64,000 bases of DNA from Streptomyces shenzhenensis (GCF_003688995.1 NZ_PENI01000004.1:372001-436000); one strand, 5' to 3'; shown: positions 35,238 to 44,473, numbered from the stretch's first letter. Made by a program: numbers and translations. Notes: a model not told the origin generated them from the letters alone.

Positions 35238-36186
35238 AAAGTAGGCCCGCTGTTGCCAGGTGTTTTTCTACCTTTTGGGTTTCTTCTGGGGACAGGGGGA
35301 TCTGGGGGGTCGCGGTTGCCGGGCAGGTGATGATTCCGCGTAGGTGCAGCGCCGCCTTGAACGCGCCGATCGCCGACGAACTGCCGCCCATCCGGGCCGG
35401 ATCACCGACGCCCACCATGCCGAACAGGGTGCACAGCCGCTCCTGTTCGGCCCGGGCGCCGGCCCAGTCGCCCGCACGGCACAGGCGGTACAGCCGGACG
35501 TAGCCGTGCGGGTCGACGTTGGCCAGGCCCGGCACCGCCCCGTCGGCACCCAGCGCGAGCGCCGCGTCCGTGACCACCTCGGAACCGGTGAGCACGGCGA
35601 AGCCCGCACGGCCGGGCATGCTCCGGGCGCCCATCACGACCTCGCGGAAGCCGTCCAGATCGCCGCTGGAGTCCTTCAGCCCGGCCAGCACCCCGTCCCG
35701 GGCCAGCTCCAGCACCAGAGCGGCCGGCAGCTTGGTGTGCACGGCGGCCGGGATGTCGTAGGCGATGACCGGAACCGTGCTGTGCCGCGCGACCAGCCGG
35801 AAGTGGCGGGCGATCTCCGCCGGGTGGGTGCGGGTGTAGAACGGCGCGGTGACGACGACCGCGTCGGCGCCCGCCGCCGTCACCGCCGCGACATGGTCGA
35901 GCACCCGGGGCGTCGTCATGTCGATCGCCCCGGCCAGCACCGGCAGCCGGCCCGCCACGTGCCCCGTGACCGCCTCCACCACCTGCCGCCGCTGCCGGTC
36001 GGTGAGATAGGCGGCCTCCGAGGTCGAGCCGAGCACGAACAGGCCGTGCACCCCGCCCTCCACCAGATGGTCGACGAGCCGGAGGAGCGAGGCCACGTCC
36101 ACCTCGCCCTCCGGTGTCAGGGGCGTGCACACGGGCGGTACGACACCGGACACCCCGGACGGGTCGTTCGCGGCGGGGAAGGTCAT
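35236..36186 (-). CDS. DapA/NanA-family aldolase, possible N-acetylneuraminate lyase
   Basis: Class I aldolase of the dihydrodipicolinate synthase family (316 aa). The phosphate/carboxylate loop is GSTSEAAYL, the Schiff-base Lys is in AGLKDSSGDL and the catalytic Tyr in VIAYDIPAA. The family covers DapA, N-acetylneuraminate lyase and keto-deoxy sugar acid dehydratases; a convergent sialidase and a transporter operon favour a sialic-acid lyase role, as inference. GGGAG lies 6 bases before ATG 36186, and the start overlaps the ATPase stop by 4 bases (ATGA), so it is the last gene of the operon. Its 3' end is AT-rich. Confidence 0.85.
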   Translation of the reverse strand: MTFPAANDPSGVSGVVPPVCTPLTPEGEVDVASLLRLVDHLVEGGVHGLFVLGSTSEAAYLTDRQRRQVVEAVTGHVAGRLPVLAGAIDMTTPRVLDHVAAVTAAGADAVVVTAPFYTRTHPAEIARHFRLVARHSTVPVIAYDIPAAVHTKLPAALVLELARDGVLAGLKDSSGDLDGFREVVMGARSMPGRAGFAVLTGSEVVTDAALALGADGAVPGLANVDPHGYVRLYRLCRAGDWAGARAEQERLCTLFGMVGVGDPARMGGSSSAIGAFKAALHLRGIITCPATATPQIPLSPEETQKVEKHLATAGLL

Positions 36187-37202
36187 GGCGGCTCCCTGGG
36201 AAGACTCTGGCGCACGAGGTCGCGGGTCGACTGCTCCTCCTCCACAGGATGATGACAACGGTAGCGATGTCCCGGGTGCGACGCGGCCGAAAAGTCCGGC
36301 ATGACCGAGGCGCAGCGGTCGTCCGCCTTCCAGCAGCGGGTGCGGAACGGGCAGCCGCTCGGCGGCCGGGTCGCCGACGGCACCGGGCCGGCCAGCGGAA
36401 TCGGGTCGATCGGGTCGAGCAGACCGGGCGTCGCGGAGAACAGGGCCCGCGTGTACGGGTGCCGGGCCCGGTCGGTGACCCGGTCCGCCGGGGTCTCCTC
36501 GACGATCCGGCCGAGGTACATGGTGATCACCCGGTCGCTCATCCGCCGCACCGTCTGGATGTCGTGCGAGACGAAGACCAGCGCAAGACCCAGCCGCTCC
36601 CGCAGGTCCAGCAGCAGATTGAGGATCTGCGCCCGCACGGACACGTCCAGCGCGCTCGTCGGCTCGTCGGCGATCACCAGATCCGGGTCGAGGGCCAGCG
36701 CGCGGGCGATGGCGACCCGCTGCCGCTGGCCGCCGGAGAGCTGGCCGGGCAGGGCGTCGCCGAGGGCCCGGGGGAGACCCACCAGGGCCATCAGCTCGCG
36801 CACCCGCTCCGCCCGGCCGGCCCTGGACCCCCGGTCGTGCACATCGAGCGGATCCCGCAGGATCTGCCGGACCGGCAGCCGCCGGTTCAGGGCGGTCGAC
36901 GGGTCCTGGAACACCATCCCGGTGCTCGCGCCCACCGTGGCCCGGCGCTCGGCGGCCGGCAGGGACCACAGGTCGCGGCCCTTGAAGTACACCGTGCCCG
37001 ATGTCGGCCGCACCACCCCCACCAGCACCTTCGCCAGCGTCGACTTGCCGCACCCGGACTCGCCGACCACCCCGACCGTCTCGCCGGGCGCGACCGCGAG
37101 ATCGGCCCCGGTCAGCGCGTACACCCGGTCCCGGGTGAACACCCCGCCGCCGCGGGCCCGGTACACCACGTGGGCGTCGCTCAGCTCCACCAGCGCGTTC
37201 AT
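36183..37202 (-). CDS. ABC transporter ATP-binding protein, DppF/OppF type
   Basis: 339-residue ATPase of the peptide/nickel importer family. Walker A GESGCGKST, signature LSGGQRQRVAIARAL, Walker B LVIADEPTSALD, and H-loop FVSHDIQ are intact. The C-terminal oligopeptide_HPY region has CPFRTRCWKADDRC, a cysteine cluster typical of Dpp/Opp ATPases. It pairs with the fused permease-ATPase upstream. ATG 37202 overlaps the stop of the chimeric mini-ORF (ATGA) and its own stop overlaps the lyase start. Confidence 0.93.
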   Translation of the reverse strand: MNALVELSDAHVVYRARGGGVFTRDRVYALTGADLAVAPGETVGVVGESGCGKSTLAKVLVGVVRPTSGTVYFKGRDLWSLPAAERRATVGASTGMVFQDPSTALNRRLPVRQILRDPLDVHDRGSRAGRAERVRELMALVGLPRALGDALPGQLSGGQRQRVAIARALALDPDLVIADEPTSALDVSVRAQILNLLLDLRERLGLALVFVSHDIQTVRRMSDRVITMYLGRIVEETPADRVTDRARHPYTRALFSATPGLLDPIDPIPLAGPVPSATRPPSGCPFRTRCWKADDRCASVMPDFSAASHPGHRYRCHHPVEEEQSTRDLVRQSLPREPP

Positions 37203-37452
37203 GTGACGGCCTCGCTCTCCGTTGTCACCGGGTCGATCGCCCGCCGTGTGCGCGCGTGTGCTTGCGAGGTCCGGTGTGGTCGGTGGCGTCGACTTGCCGC
37301 GCCCGGCTCGCCGACCTGCACCACGTGGGCGTCGCTCAGCTCCATCAGCGTGTTCACGTGACCGCCTCGCTCTCCGTCGTCGCCAGGTCGATTGCCGGGT
37401 GGTGGCAGGCCGCCGTGTGTGCGGGTGTGCCCACCAGGTCCGGTGCGGTCGT
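37164..37452. repeat. Local duplication of the dppCD/dppF junction (155-bp offset)
   Basis: From CACCACGTGGGCGTCGCTCA the bases at 37164 onward recur at 37319 onward with an offset of 155. Identity is high for about 80 bases and weaker for another 40 with a gap. The block covers the end of the fused permease-ATPase and the start of the next ATPase gene. Confidence 0.88.
37199..37357 (-). CDS. Chimeric 52-codon mini-ORF between dppCD and dppF
   Basis: Starts GTG 37357 and reads VNTLMELSDAHVV, a diverged copy of the DppF start (MNALVELSDAHVV), then unrelated Arg/His-rich residues, and ends AIDPVTTESEAVT, a copy of the C-terminus of the fused permease-ATPase (ending AIDLATTESEAVT). It overlaps the upstream stop as GTGA and the downstream start as ATGA, so coupling across the operon is kept. 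Probably a by-product of duplication, not a functional protein, but likely translated. Confidence 0.55.
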   Translation of the reverse strand: MNTLMELSDAHVVQVGEPGAASRRHRPHRTSQAHARTRRAIDPVTTESEAVT

Positions 37453-39333
37453 CCGGCACACCTCGCTCGACAGGGGGCAGCGGTCCGCGAACCGGCAGCC
37501 CGCCGGGAAGTCGGCCGGCGCCGGGACGACCCCGCTGATCTGGGTCATCCGCTCGGCCGCCGACTCCAGCGACAGCACGCTGCCCAGCAGCCCGCGTGTG
37601 TAGTGGTGGGCCGGCGCCGCCACCAGGTCCGCGGTCACGCCGGTCTCCACGAGCTGCCCGCCGTACATCACGACCACCCGGTCGGTGACGTCCGCGACCA
37701 GCGCCAGGTCGTGCGAGACCAGGATCAGCGCGAAGCCCAGCTCCGCCCGCAGCCGCAGCAGCAGCTCCATGATCTGCGCCTGTACGGTCACGTCCAGGGC
37801 GGTCGTCGGCTCGTCGGCGACGATCAGCCTCGGTTCGCGGGAGAGCGCCATGGCGATCAGGACGCGCTGACGCTGGCCGCCGGAGAGCTCGTGCGGATAG
37901 CTGCGCAGGGTGCGCTCCGGGTCGAGGCCGACCAGGGTCAGCAGCTCGGCGGCGCCGCGCCGGCCACCGCGCCGCACCAGCTGCTTCAGCTGGGCGCGGA
38001 CGGTCATCGCCGGGTTCAGCGCGGACAGCGCGTCCTGGTGGACCATCGCCATCTCGTGGCCGAGCAGCCTGCGCCGGACCCGCGGCGGCTCGGCGAGCAG
38101 GTCCCGCTGTGCGAAACGGATCTGGCCGGCGACCCGGGCGCCCCGCGGCAGCAGCCCCAGCACCGCGAGCGCGGTCAGCGACTTCCCGCAGCCCGACTCG
38201 CCGACCAGGCCCAGCACCTCGCCGGGCCGCACCTCGAAGCTGATCCCGTCGACCACGTCGACACCCCCGTGCCGGTCCGCGAACCCGATGGCGAGGTTCT
38301 CCACCGCGAGCACCGGCTGCCCGCCGGGGTCGGGCAGCGGACGGGCCCTGGCCCGCAACCGCCGGGCGGCATCGGCCAGCCCGGGCAGCGGCAGCACCGC
38401 GCCGCCGCCGGGCTCAGGCGCTGCCTGCCGGTCGTCCTGCTCCCGTACGTCCACCTCCCGGGCCGCCGGAGCCGCCCAGGCGTCCGAGACGCCCTCGGCG
38501 AGGACGTTCAGGGACAGCACGGTGACCAGCATCAGCAGCCCGGGGAAGACGGTCGCCCACCAGCCGCCGGTCAGCACCATGTTCTTGCCGTCAGCGATGA
38601 CGCTGCCCCACGACGGGTCCGGCGGGCGCACGCCCGCGCCGATGAACGACAGCGACGCCTCGAAGACGATGGCCTCGGCGACCTGGACGGTGCAGAACAC
38701 CAGCACGGGGGCGGCGCAGTTGACGGCGACGTGCCGCAGCACGATGTGCGGCGTGCGGGCACCGATGACCCGTTCCGCGGTCACATAGTCCTCGCCGTAC
38801 TGGTCGAGCACGTTCGCCCGTACGACCCTGGCCACCGGCGGGGTGAACAGGAACGCGATCGCGCAGATCAGCACGGTGATGCCGCCGCCGAACACGGCGA
38901 CGAGCACCGCGGCGAGCGCGATGCCGGGAAAGGCCATCACCACGTCGAGGCAGCGCATCAGCGTCTCGTCCACGGCCTTGCGGGAGGTGGCCGCGACCGC
39001 CCCGAGCAGCGCGCCCACGACGAGGGCGAGCGCGGTGGCGCCCAGACCGATGGCGAGGGACCAGCGCGCGCCGTACATCAGCCGGCTGAGGATGTCCCGG
39101 CCGAGGCTGTCCTGGCCCATCCAGTGCCCGGCGGAGGGCTGCCCGGTGCCGCCGGCCGGGTCCTGCTGGTCCAGCGGGTCGTCCGGGGCGAGGAGCGGTG
39201 CCAGCAGGGCCGCGAGGACCACGACGGCGAGGAAGCAGACGGCCGCCTTCGACAGCGGCGGGAGCCGGCGCCGGCCGCGCAGCCGGACGCCGGGCCGGGC
39301 GAGCCGCTCGGTGCGGCTCCTGCGCGTGAACAT
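37354..39333 (-). CDS. ABC transporter, fused DppC permease and DppD ATPase
   Basis: 659 residues. Residues 1-270 are a DppC-type permease: about five or six membrane segments and the EAA loop around ERVIGARTPHIVLRHVAVNC. A Pro/Ala/Arg linker (about 280-325) joins a DppD-type ATPase with Walker A GESGCGKS, signature LSGGQRQRVLIAMAL, Walker B LIVADEPTTALD and the CRFADRCPLSSEVC cysteine cluster. Fusion of these two components is known in actinobacteria. It starts one base into the DppB stop (TGATG) and ends in a GTGA overlap with the mini-ORF. Confidence 0.92.
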   Translation of the reverse strand: MFTRRSRTERLARPGVRLRGRRRLPPLSKAAVCFLAVVVLAALLAPLLAPDDPLDQQDPAGGTGQPSAGHWMGQDSLGRDILSRLMYGARWSLAIGLGATALALVVGALLGAVAATSRKAVDETLMRCLDVVMAFPGIALAAVLVAVFGGGITVLICAIAFLFTPPVARVVRANVLDQYGEDYVTAERVIGARTPHIVLRHVAVNCAAPVLVFCTVQVAEAIVFEASLSFIGAGVRPPDPSWGSVIADGKNMVLTGGWWATVFPGLLMLVTVLSLNVLAEGVSDAWAAPAAREVDVREQDDRQAAPEPGGGAVLPLPGLADAARRLRARARPLPDPGGQPVLAVENLAIGFADRHGGVDVVDGISFEVRPGEVLGLVGESGCGKSLTALAVLGLLPRGARVAGQIRFAQRDLLAEPPRVRRRLLGHEMAMVHQDALSALNPAMTVRAQLKQLVRRGGRRGAAELLTLVGLDPERTLRSYPHELSGGQRQRVLIAMALSREPRLIVADEPTTALDVTVQAQIMELLLRLRAELGFALILVSHDLALVADVTDRVVVMYGGQLVETGVTADLVAAPAHHYTRGLLGSVLSLESAAERMTQISGVVPAPADFPAGCRFADRCPLSSEVCRTTAPDLVGTPAHTAACHHPAIDLATTESEAVT

Positions 39334-40292
39334 CAGGCCGCATCCCTCAGTCGTGGGTTGACGAGCAGATAGAGGACGTCGATGACCAGGTTGACCACGA
39401 CGAACCCGGCGGCCGTCGTCAGTACGACGCCCTGGACCACCGCCGGGTCGCCGTTCTGCACCGCGTCGATCATCAGCTTGCCCATGCCGGGCAGCGCGAA
39501 GATCGTCTCGATGACCACCGCCCCGCCCAGCAGATAGCCGACCCGCAGCCCGAGGACGGTCAGCGGGTTGACCAGCGCGTTGCGCAGCACGTTCCGGCCG
39601 ACCACCACCCGTGGCGGCAGCCCGCTGCCGATCGCCGTCCGCACGTAGTCCTTGTCCAGTTCCTCCACGACGGCCGTCCGCACGATCCGGGTGAGCTGCG
39701 CGGCCACCGGCAGCGACAGCGCGACCGCGGGCAGCGTCATCGTGCGCAGCCAGCCGGTGAGGGAGTCCGCCGGGTTGACATAGCCGCCGGTCGGGAACCA
39801 GCCCCGGTCCACCGCCAGGTACTGGATCAGCAGCAGCGCGAGCCAGAACGCGGGCGCCGCGACCCCGGTCAGCGAGACGACCCGGATGAGCTGGTCGGGC
39901 AGCCGGTCCCGGTGGATCGCCGCCGTGACCCCGCCGAGCAGCGCCAGCACCACCGCGATGCCGAGGCCCAGGAAGGTCAGCTGGAGGGTGAGCGGCAGCG
40001 CGGTGGCGACCTGGTCGACGACCGGCGCCCGGGTCAGCGCGCTGGTGCCCAGGTCGCCGTGGAGCAGGTCGCCGACGAAGTGGACGTAGCGGACCGGGAG
40101 CGGGTCCAGCAGCCCGTTGCGCTCCCGGAAGTCGTGCAGCTGCTCGGGCGTCGGGTTGGCTCCCTGGAAGAACGCGGACGCCGGGTCGACGTCGGAGAAC
40201 CGCATCACCAGGAAGACGAAGAGCACGATGCCGAGCAGCAGCGGCACCAGCAGCGCGATCCGGCGCAGCAGGATCCGGACGACGGCTGTCAT
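39333..40292 (-). CDS. ABC transporter permease, DppB type
   Basis: 319 residues, six membrane helices, N-terminal RILLRRIALLVPLLLGIVLF and the EAA-like loop DYVRTAIGSGLPPRVVVGRN. Typical of the first permease of peptide/nickel family importers. It starts 4 bases after the binding-protein stop and overlaps the next start by one base, so the operon is tightly coupled. Substrate follows the binding protein. Confidence 0.92.
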   Translation of the reverse strand: MTAVVRILLRRIALLVPLLLGIVLFVFLVMRFSDVDPASAFFQGANPTPEQLHDFRERNGLLDPLPVRYVHFVGDLLHGDLGTSALTRAPVVDQVATALPLTLQLTFLGLGIAVVLALLGGVTAAIHRDRLPDQLIRVVSLTGVAAPAFWLALLLIQYLAVDRGWFPTGGYVNPADSLTGWLRTMTLPAVALSLPVAAQLTRIVRTAVVEELDKDYVRTAIGSGLPPRVVVGRNVLRNALVNPLTVLGLRVGYLLGGAVVIETIFALPGMGKLMIDAVQNGDPAVVQGVVLTTAAGFVVVNLVIDVLYLLVNPRLRDAA

Positions 40293-40296
40293 GCCG

Positions 40297-41925
40297 TCAG
40301 ACCCACTTGGCCCGGAGGAGGTTGATGCCGGGATACGGCTGGGCCCTTATACCGGTGAGCTCCTTCGGGTCCCAGGCGGTCATCAGCTCGTTGTGCACGA
40401 CCGGATAGAGCACTGCCTGCTCGGCGACGACGTCGATGTAGTCCTGGACCATCGCCTTCTTCCGGTCCGGGTCCGGCTCCCGGGTCGCCCGGTCCATGTC
40501 CTTGAAGAGCTGCCTGGCCACCGGGTCGTCGGCCCACCGGGTGTACTGCATCCACAGGTTGGCCGGCCCGTAGTTGTAATGCATGATCAGGTCGGCGTCG
40601 AGGCCGAACTGGTTCGGGTTCGAGGCGGCGGCGACGACCTGGTAGTCCTGCTTCTGGTCCATCTTGGTGAACACGGCCGTCGTCTCCTGCGGGGACAGCG
40701 TCGTCCGCACACCGATCGCGTCCCAGGACGCCTTGACGGTCGGCAGGCAGTCGACGATCCAGCTGACGTTCACCGCGAGGATGTCGATCCTCAGGTTCGC
40801 CACCCCGGCCGCCTTCAGCAGCGCCTTGGCCCTGGCCGGGTCGTAGTCGTACACCGTCGTCGCCCGCCGGTAGGAGGGATTGCCCTCGTTCAGGAAGGAC
40901 GACGACGGCCTCCCGTGCCCCTTCAGCGCGACCTCGACCATCTTCCCGGTGTCGATGGCGTAGTGCAGCGCCTGCCGCACCCGTACGTCGTCGAACGGCT
41001 TGCGCGCGGTGTTGAACATCAGGAACAGGTTGTTCATCCCGGCCCCGCCCGCGACGCTCAGCCCGCCCTGCGTCAGCCGGGAGACGGTGGCGTACGGGAT
41101 GTTGTCGGCGATCTGCGCCCCCGCGTCGGCTCCGGAGATCTTCGCCACGCGCGGGGCGGCGTCGACGATGGTCAGCCAGTTCATCTTCCTGAACGCGGGC
41201 CTGCGCAGGCCGTTGTAGCCGGCGAACGCCTCGAAGGTGGTGTTCGACTTCGGGTGGTGCGCGGTCTGCCGGTACGGCCCCGAGCCGACCGCCTTCCCCC
41301 TGATCGCGTCGTCCCACGCCCCGGGCCGCGAGAAGACGTGCTTCGGCATGATCTTGGCGAGCGTGAGCCGGGAGAGCCCGTCCGGGAAGGGGAACTTGAG
41401 GACCAGCTCGACGTTCTGCGTATCGACCTTGCGGACCTCCTGGAGCCAGCTCGCGAAGAACCCCTGGGCGAGGGTCCGCGTGCCCGGGTCCAGGATCCGG
41501 TCGTAGACGAAGACCACGTCGTCGGCCGTCACCGGCTTCCCGTCGTGGAACCGGGCGCCAGGCCGCAGCGTGAACCGCCATGTGGTGGCGTTCGGATCGG
41601 CCGGCACCCGGGTGGCCAGCGCCGGGTACGGGTCCCGGGAGATCGGGTCGGTGTCCAGCAGCCCTTCGTAGATGTGGTGGTTGGCGGCCATGCAGAACGC
41701 GGACGCCGTCTGCGTCGGGTCCCAGCTGCCGTCGTTGCCGTAGCCGATCACCGCGGTCAGGGTGCGGTCGCCGCCGCCCCCGCCGGTGTCGTTCGTCGAC
41801 TCGGGCCCGGCCGAACAGGCCGTCAGCCACGGGGAGAGCGCGGCGGCCGCCCCCAGCGCGCCGCCGTACTTCAGGAACGACCGGCGGTGCGGTGCCGGCA
41901 CGTCGTGGGTCATGTCGTCGCGCAC
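40297..41925 (-). CDS. ABC transporter substrate-binding lipoprotein, family 5
   Basis: 542 residues of the oligopeptide/dipeptide binding class (SBP_bac_5). The N-terminus combines a twin-arginine motif (RRSFLKYGG) with a lipobox (WLTAC), so it is probably exported folded and lipid-anchored. ATTWRFTLRPGARFHDGKPV is the family signature. GTG 41925 is preferred since GGAGG lies 4 bases upstream; ATG 41913 is the alternative. Peptide-type importers carry sialic acid in some bacteria (the SatABCD case), so with the sialidase and lyase nearby sialic acid is a plausible ligand, not proven. Confidence 0.9.
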   Translation of the reverse strand: MRDDMTHDVPAPHRRSFLKYGGALGAAAALSPWLTACSAGPESTNDTGGGGGDRTLTAVIGYGNDGSWDPTQTASAFCMAANHHIYEGLLDTDPISRDPYPALATRVPADPNATTWRFTLRPGARFHDGKPVTADDVVFVYDRILDPGTRTLAQGFFASWLQEVRKVDTQNVELVLKFPFPDGLSRLTLAKIMPKHVFSRPGAWDDAIRGKAVGSGPYRQTAHHPKSNTTFEAFAGYNGLRRPAFRKMNWLTIVDAAPRVAKISGADAGAQIADNIPYATVSRLTQGGLSVAGGAGMNNLFLMFNTARKPFDDVRVRQALHYAIDTGKMVEVALKGHGRPSSSFLNEGNPSYRRATTVYDYDPARAKALLKAAGVANLRIDILAVNVSWIVDCLPTVKASWDAIGVRTTLSPQETTAVFTKMDQKQDYQVVAAASNPNQFGLDADLIMHYNYGPANLWMQYTRWADDPVARQLFKDMDRATREPDPDRKKAMVQDYIDVVAEQAVLYPVVHNELMTAWDPKELTGIRAQPYPGINLLRAKWV

Positions 41926-41990
41926 GGTTCCTCCAGGGGTCCGGAACGGGGTTCGCAAAGCGGTGTGGAGGGATATGACTGAGGAGATAC

Positions 41991-42003
41991 GACGTCCTAC
42001 GTC
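41991..42003. promoter_or_regulatory. Probable GntR operator, operon side
   Basis: GACGT-CCT-ACGTC, an inverted repeat in the gap between the transporter operon and gntR. The same arms recur at 42138-42150, which makes the pair unlikely to be chance. Confidence 0.65.
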
Positions 42004-42136
42004 CGGCCGATCAGCGTGACGATAGGAGCGCCCGTGGGACCGGTCAAGGGGTCGCACACGAATGGCGTAGCCGCCAGAGGTCGCACCAATGACACAGTGA
42101 AATGGCGGGAGTTGGCGCTGGTGGAGCCGGGAGATG

Positions 42137-42165
42137 GGACGTGGGACGTCCACTGCGCTTACGAT
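42137..42165 (+). promoter_or_regulatory. Probable GntR operator and gntR promoter
   Basis: GGACGT-GGG-ACGTCC (42137-42151) is the second inverted repeat with GACGT-N3-ACGTC arms. It ends 8 bases before TACGAT (42160-42165), the -10-like hexamer of gntR, so binding should block that promoter. Confidence 0.65.
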
Positions 42166-42172
42166 GCGGCGC

Positions 42173-42850
42173 ATGCCCGCCGGGGAGTCCAGGAACAGCC
42201 GGATGCAGCGCGCGGTCGTACAGCTGATCCTCGACCGCAGGCTCCGGCCCGGTGCGCCCCTGCCCACCGAGACGGAGCTGATGGCCGGCCTCGGCGTCAG
42301 CCGCAACTCCGTCCGCGAGGCCCTCAAGGCGCTCCAGGCCCTGGACATCGTGGAGATCCGGCACGGCTACGGCACCTACGTCGGCCGGGCCTCCCTCGCC
42401 CCGCTGGCCGACGGCCTCACCTTCCGCGCGCTGACCCGGCACGACGGCGACCCCGGCGCCCTGGCCGAGCTCCTCCAGGTCCGTGCGGTACTGGAGGAGG
42501 GGCTGATCCGCCGGGTGGTGGCGACGGTGACCGAGCCGGAGCTGGACCGGCTTGAGCCGGTGCTGACCCGGATGGCGGCGGCGGGCCGGGCCGGCCGTCC
42601 CTTCGCTGAACTGGACCGCCAGTTCCACGAGTTGCTCTACGTCCCGCTCGGCAACGCGCTCGTGCCGCAGCTCCTCGGTGCGTTCTGGACAGTGTTCCAC
42701 CGGGTCGCCGGTGTCCGTGGCCGGCCTGACGACCCCGCGCCCGAGGTCACCGTCCGCCTGCACCGCGACATCGTCACCGCGCTGCGCGCCCGGGACGTCG
42801 CGGGCGCGCAGCAGGCGATGGCCGTCCACTTCCGCGGGGCGGATTGGTAA
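42173..42850 (+). CDS. GntR/FadR family regulator
   Basis: 225-residue repressor. Winged helix at the N-terminus: RPGAPLPTETELMAGLGVSR followed by NSVREALKALQALDIVEIRH (about 24-65). An FCD-type all-helical ligand domain follows, with Asp/His metal positions such as LDRQFHELLY and RLHRDIVTALRARD. ATG 42173 is supported by TACGAT 7 bases upstream, a leaderless layout. It is divergent from the transporter/lyase operon and two shared inverted repeats lie between them, so it likely represses both; the ligand may be sialic acid or a derived sugar. Confidence 0.9.
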   Translation: MPAGESRNSRMQRAVVQLILDRRLRPGAPLPTETELMAGLGVSRNSVREALKALQALDIVEIRHGYGTYVGRASLAPLADGLTFRALTRHDGDPGALAELLQVRAVLEEGLIRRVVATVTEPELDRLEPVLTRMAAAGRAGRPFAELDRQFHELLYVPLGNALVPQLLGAFWTVFHRVAGVRGRPDDPAPEVTVRLHRDIVTALRARDVAGAQQAMAVHFRGADW

Positions 42851-42994
42851 GTGCCTGCCAGCGGTTTTTCTTCCGGCTTCCCGAGCGATATATGTGCCCG
42901 TTTGAGTCATTATGGCCGTTTGTCTTATGTTCCTGACGGTATGTGCAGTTTGCTGGCCCCACCTCATCCCTCTCAGTCAGTCAGGAAAGGCACG

Positions 42995-44473
42995 GTGTTT
43001 TTTGTGCATGGGGCTGTCAAGGCCAGAGGCGTCTCGTCGCTGGCACTCGGGGCCGTGAGCCTCGGCCTTACCTGGGGCCTGTGCGGCCCTGTCGCCGCAC
43101 AGGCACAGTCAGCCGAGGGCCGGGCGCATGCTCAGGCCGGCGCTTCGCCGATGCGGCTCGCTCGGGCCGCGGTCACGGGGACGGTGACCGCGAACACCGG
43201 CGTGAACATCCGTCAGCAACCCACGACCGACTCGGCGGTCCTGGGCTCGTTCCCGTCCGGGGCGAGCGTCAGCATCCGGTGCTGGGACACGGGCACCCCG
43301 GTGGACGGGAACACGGTCTGGTACCAGCTGGCGGACCGCCCCGGCTGGGTGACCGCACGCTGGGTCGCCGCGACCGGCGTGCCGTACTGCGGCTCGATCG
43401 CCGGCCCGACTGGTCCGACGGGCCCGACCGGTGCGAACGGTATCAACGGCGCGACTGGTGCGACGGGGCCGACCGGTGCGAACGGCGTGACCGGCGTGAC
43501 CGGAGCGACCGGTCCGACTGGCGCGAACGGCGTGACTGGCGCGACCGGTCCGACTGGCGCGAACGGTTTGAACGGTGCTACGGGCGCGACCGGTGGGACG
43601 GGCCCGACGGGTGCGAACGGCGTGACCGGAGCGACCGGCCCGACTGGTGCGAACGGTTTGAATGGCGCTACGGGCGCGACCGGTGGGACGGGTCCGACGG
43701 GTGCGACCGGCGCGAACGGTCTGAATGGTGCCACGGGTCCGACCGGTCCGACTGGTGCGGACGGTCTGGACGGTGCCACGGGTGCGACCGGTCCCATCGG
43801 TCCGACCGGCGCGACCGGCGCGAACGGTGTCAACGGGACTGACGGGGCGACAGGTCCTACGGGTCCTTCCGGTGTTGACGGTGTCACCGGTCCGACGGGT
43901 CCGGCGGGTCTTGACGGTGTGACGGGTCCGACGGGTCCTGCGGGTGTCGACGGTGTGACGGGGCCGACCGGTGCGACCGGTGCGACCGGCGCGAACGGTG
44001 TCAACGGGACCGACGGGGCCACTGGTCCCACGGGTCCGACGGGTGCGGCCGGCCTTGACGGTGCTACCGGTCCGACGGGTGCGGCCGGTGTCGACGGTGT
44101 GACGGGACCCACCGGCCCGGCGGGTACCGACGGCGTGACCGGGCCCACCGGTCCCACGGGTCCGGACGGTGTTGACGGTCCGACCGGTCCGACGGGTCCC
44201 ACGGGCCCCAGCGGCACCACACAGACCCAGGCACTGAACTCGCCGTTGAACCCCCAGACGATTCCCGCCGGCGGCACGATGACGCTCCAGGGAGGGGACT
44301 GCAGCACCCTCGGATCCTTCATCGCTGTCAGCGGCGGGGAGAGCCAGGTGTCGGGGTCCGGTGAGGTGCAGACGCTGACGAGCACTCCGGGCACCGCCTG
44401 GACCATCACCGTCCACAACCCCGGCGCCGACGCCGCGACGGTCAACGTCGTGTCGCTCTGCCAGCCGGTCTGA
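42995..44473 (+). CDS. Secreted collagen-like protein with SH3b domain
   Basis: 492 residues. A signal-like N-terminus (hydrophobic [20 protein letters not shown], cut near AQA), a bacterial SH3 domain (about 63-135: [20 protein letters not shown] and [10 protein letters not shown]) and then about 90 Gly-X-Y triplets (43403-44213), mostly GPT, GAT, GAN and GVD, as in BclA-type bacterial collagens. A C-terminal beta domain of about 85 residues with two Cys ([14 protein letters not shown]) could be the trimerisation or surface module. GTG 42995 has AGGAAAGG a few bases upstream; GTG 43004 is possible. The 9-base repeats can change length by slippage. A U-tract terminator follows. Confidence 0.88.
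   Translation: MFFVHGAVKARGVSSLALGAVSLGLTWGLCGPVAAQAQSAEGRAHAQAGASPMRLARAAVTGTVTANTGVNIRQQPTTDSAVLGSFPSGASVSIRCWDTGTPVDGNTVWYQLADRPGWVTARWVAATGVPYCGSIAGPTGPTGPTGANGINGATGATGPTGANGVTGVTGATGPTGANGVTGATGPTGANGLNGATGATGGTGPTGANGVTGATGPTGANGLNGATGATGGTGPTGATGANGLNGATGPTGPTGADGLDGATGATGPIGPTGATGANGVNGTDGATGPTGPSGVDGVTGPTGPAGLDGVTGPTGPAGVDGVTGPTGATGATGANGVNGTDGATGPTGPTGAAGLDGATGPTGAAGVDGVTGPTGPAGTDGVTGPTGPTGPDGVDGPTGPTGPTGPSGTTQTQALNSPLNPQTIPAGGTMTLQGGDCSTLGSFIAVSGGESQVSGSGEVQTLTSTPGTAWTITVHNPGADAATVNVVSLCQPV
43403..44213 (+). repeat. Collagen Gly-X-Y coding repeat
   Basis: About 90 in-frame 9-base units, many reading GGTCCGACG or GGTGCGACC variants. Longer blocks recur too, for example the [20 protein letters not shown] module is present twice (about 43558 and 43648), indicating recent internal duplication. 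Confidence 0.9.
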
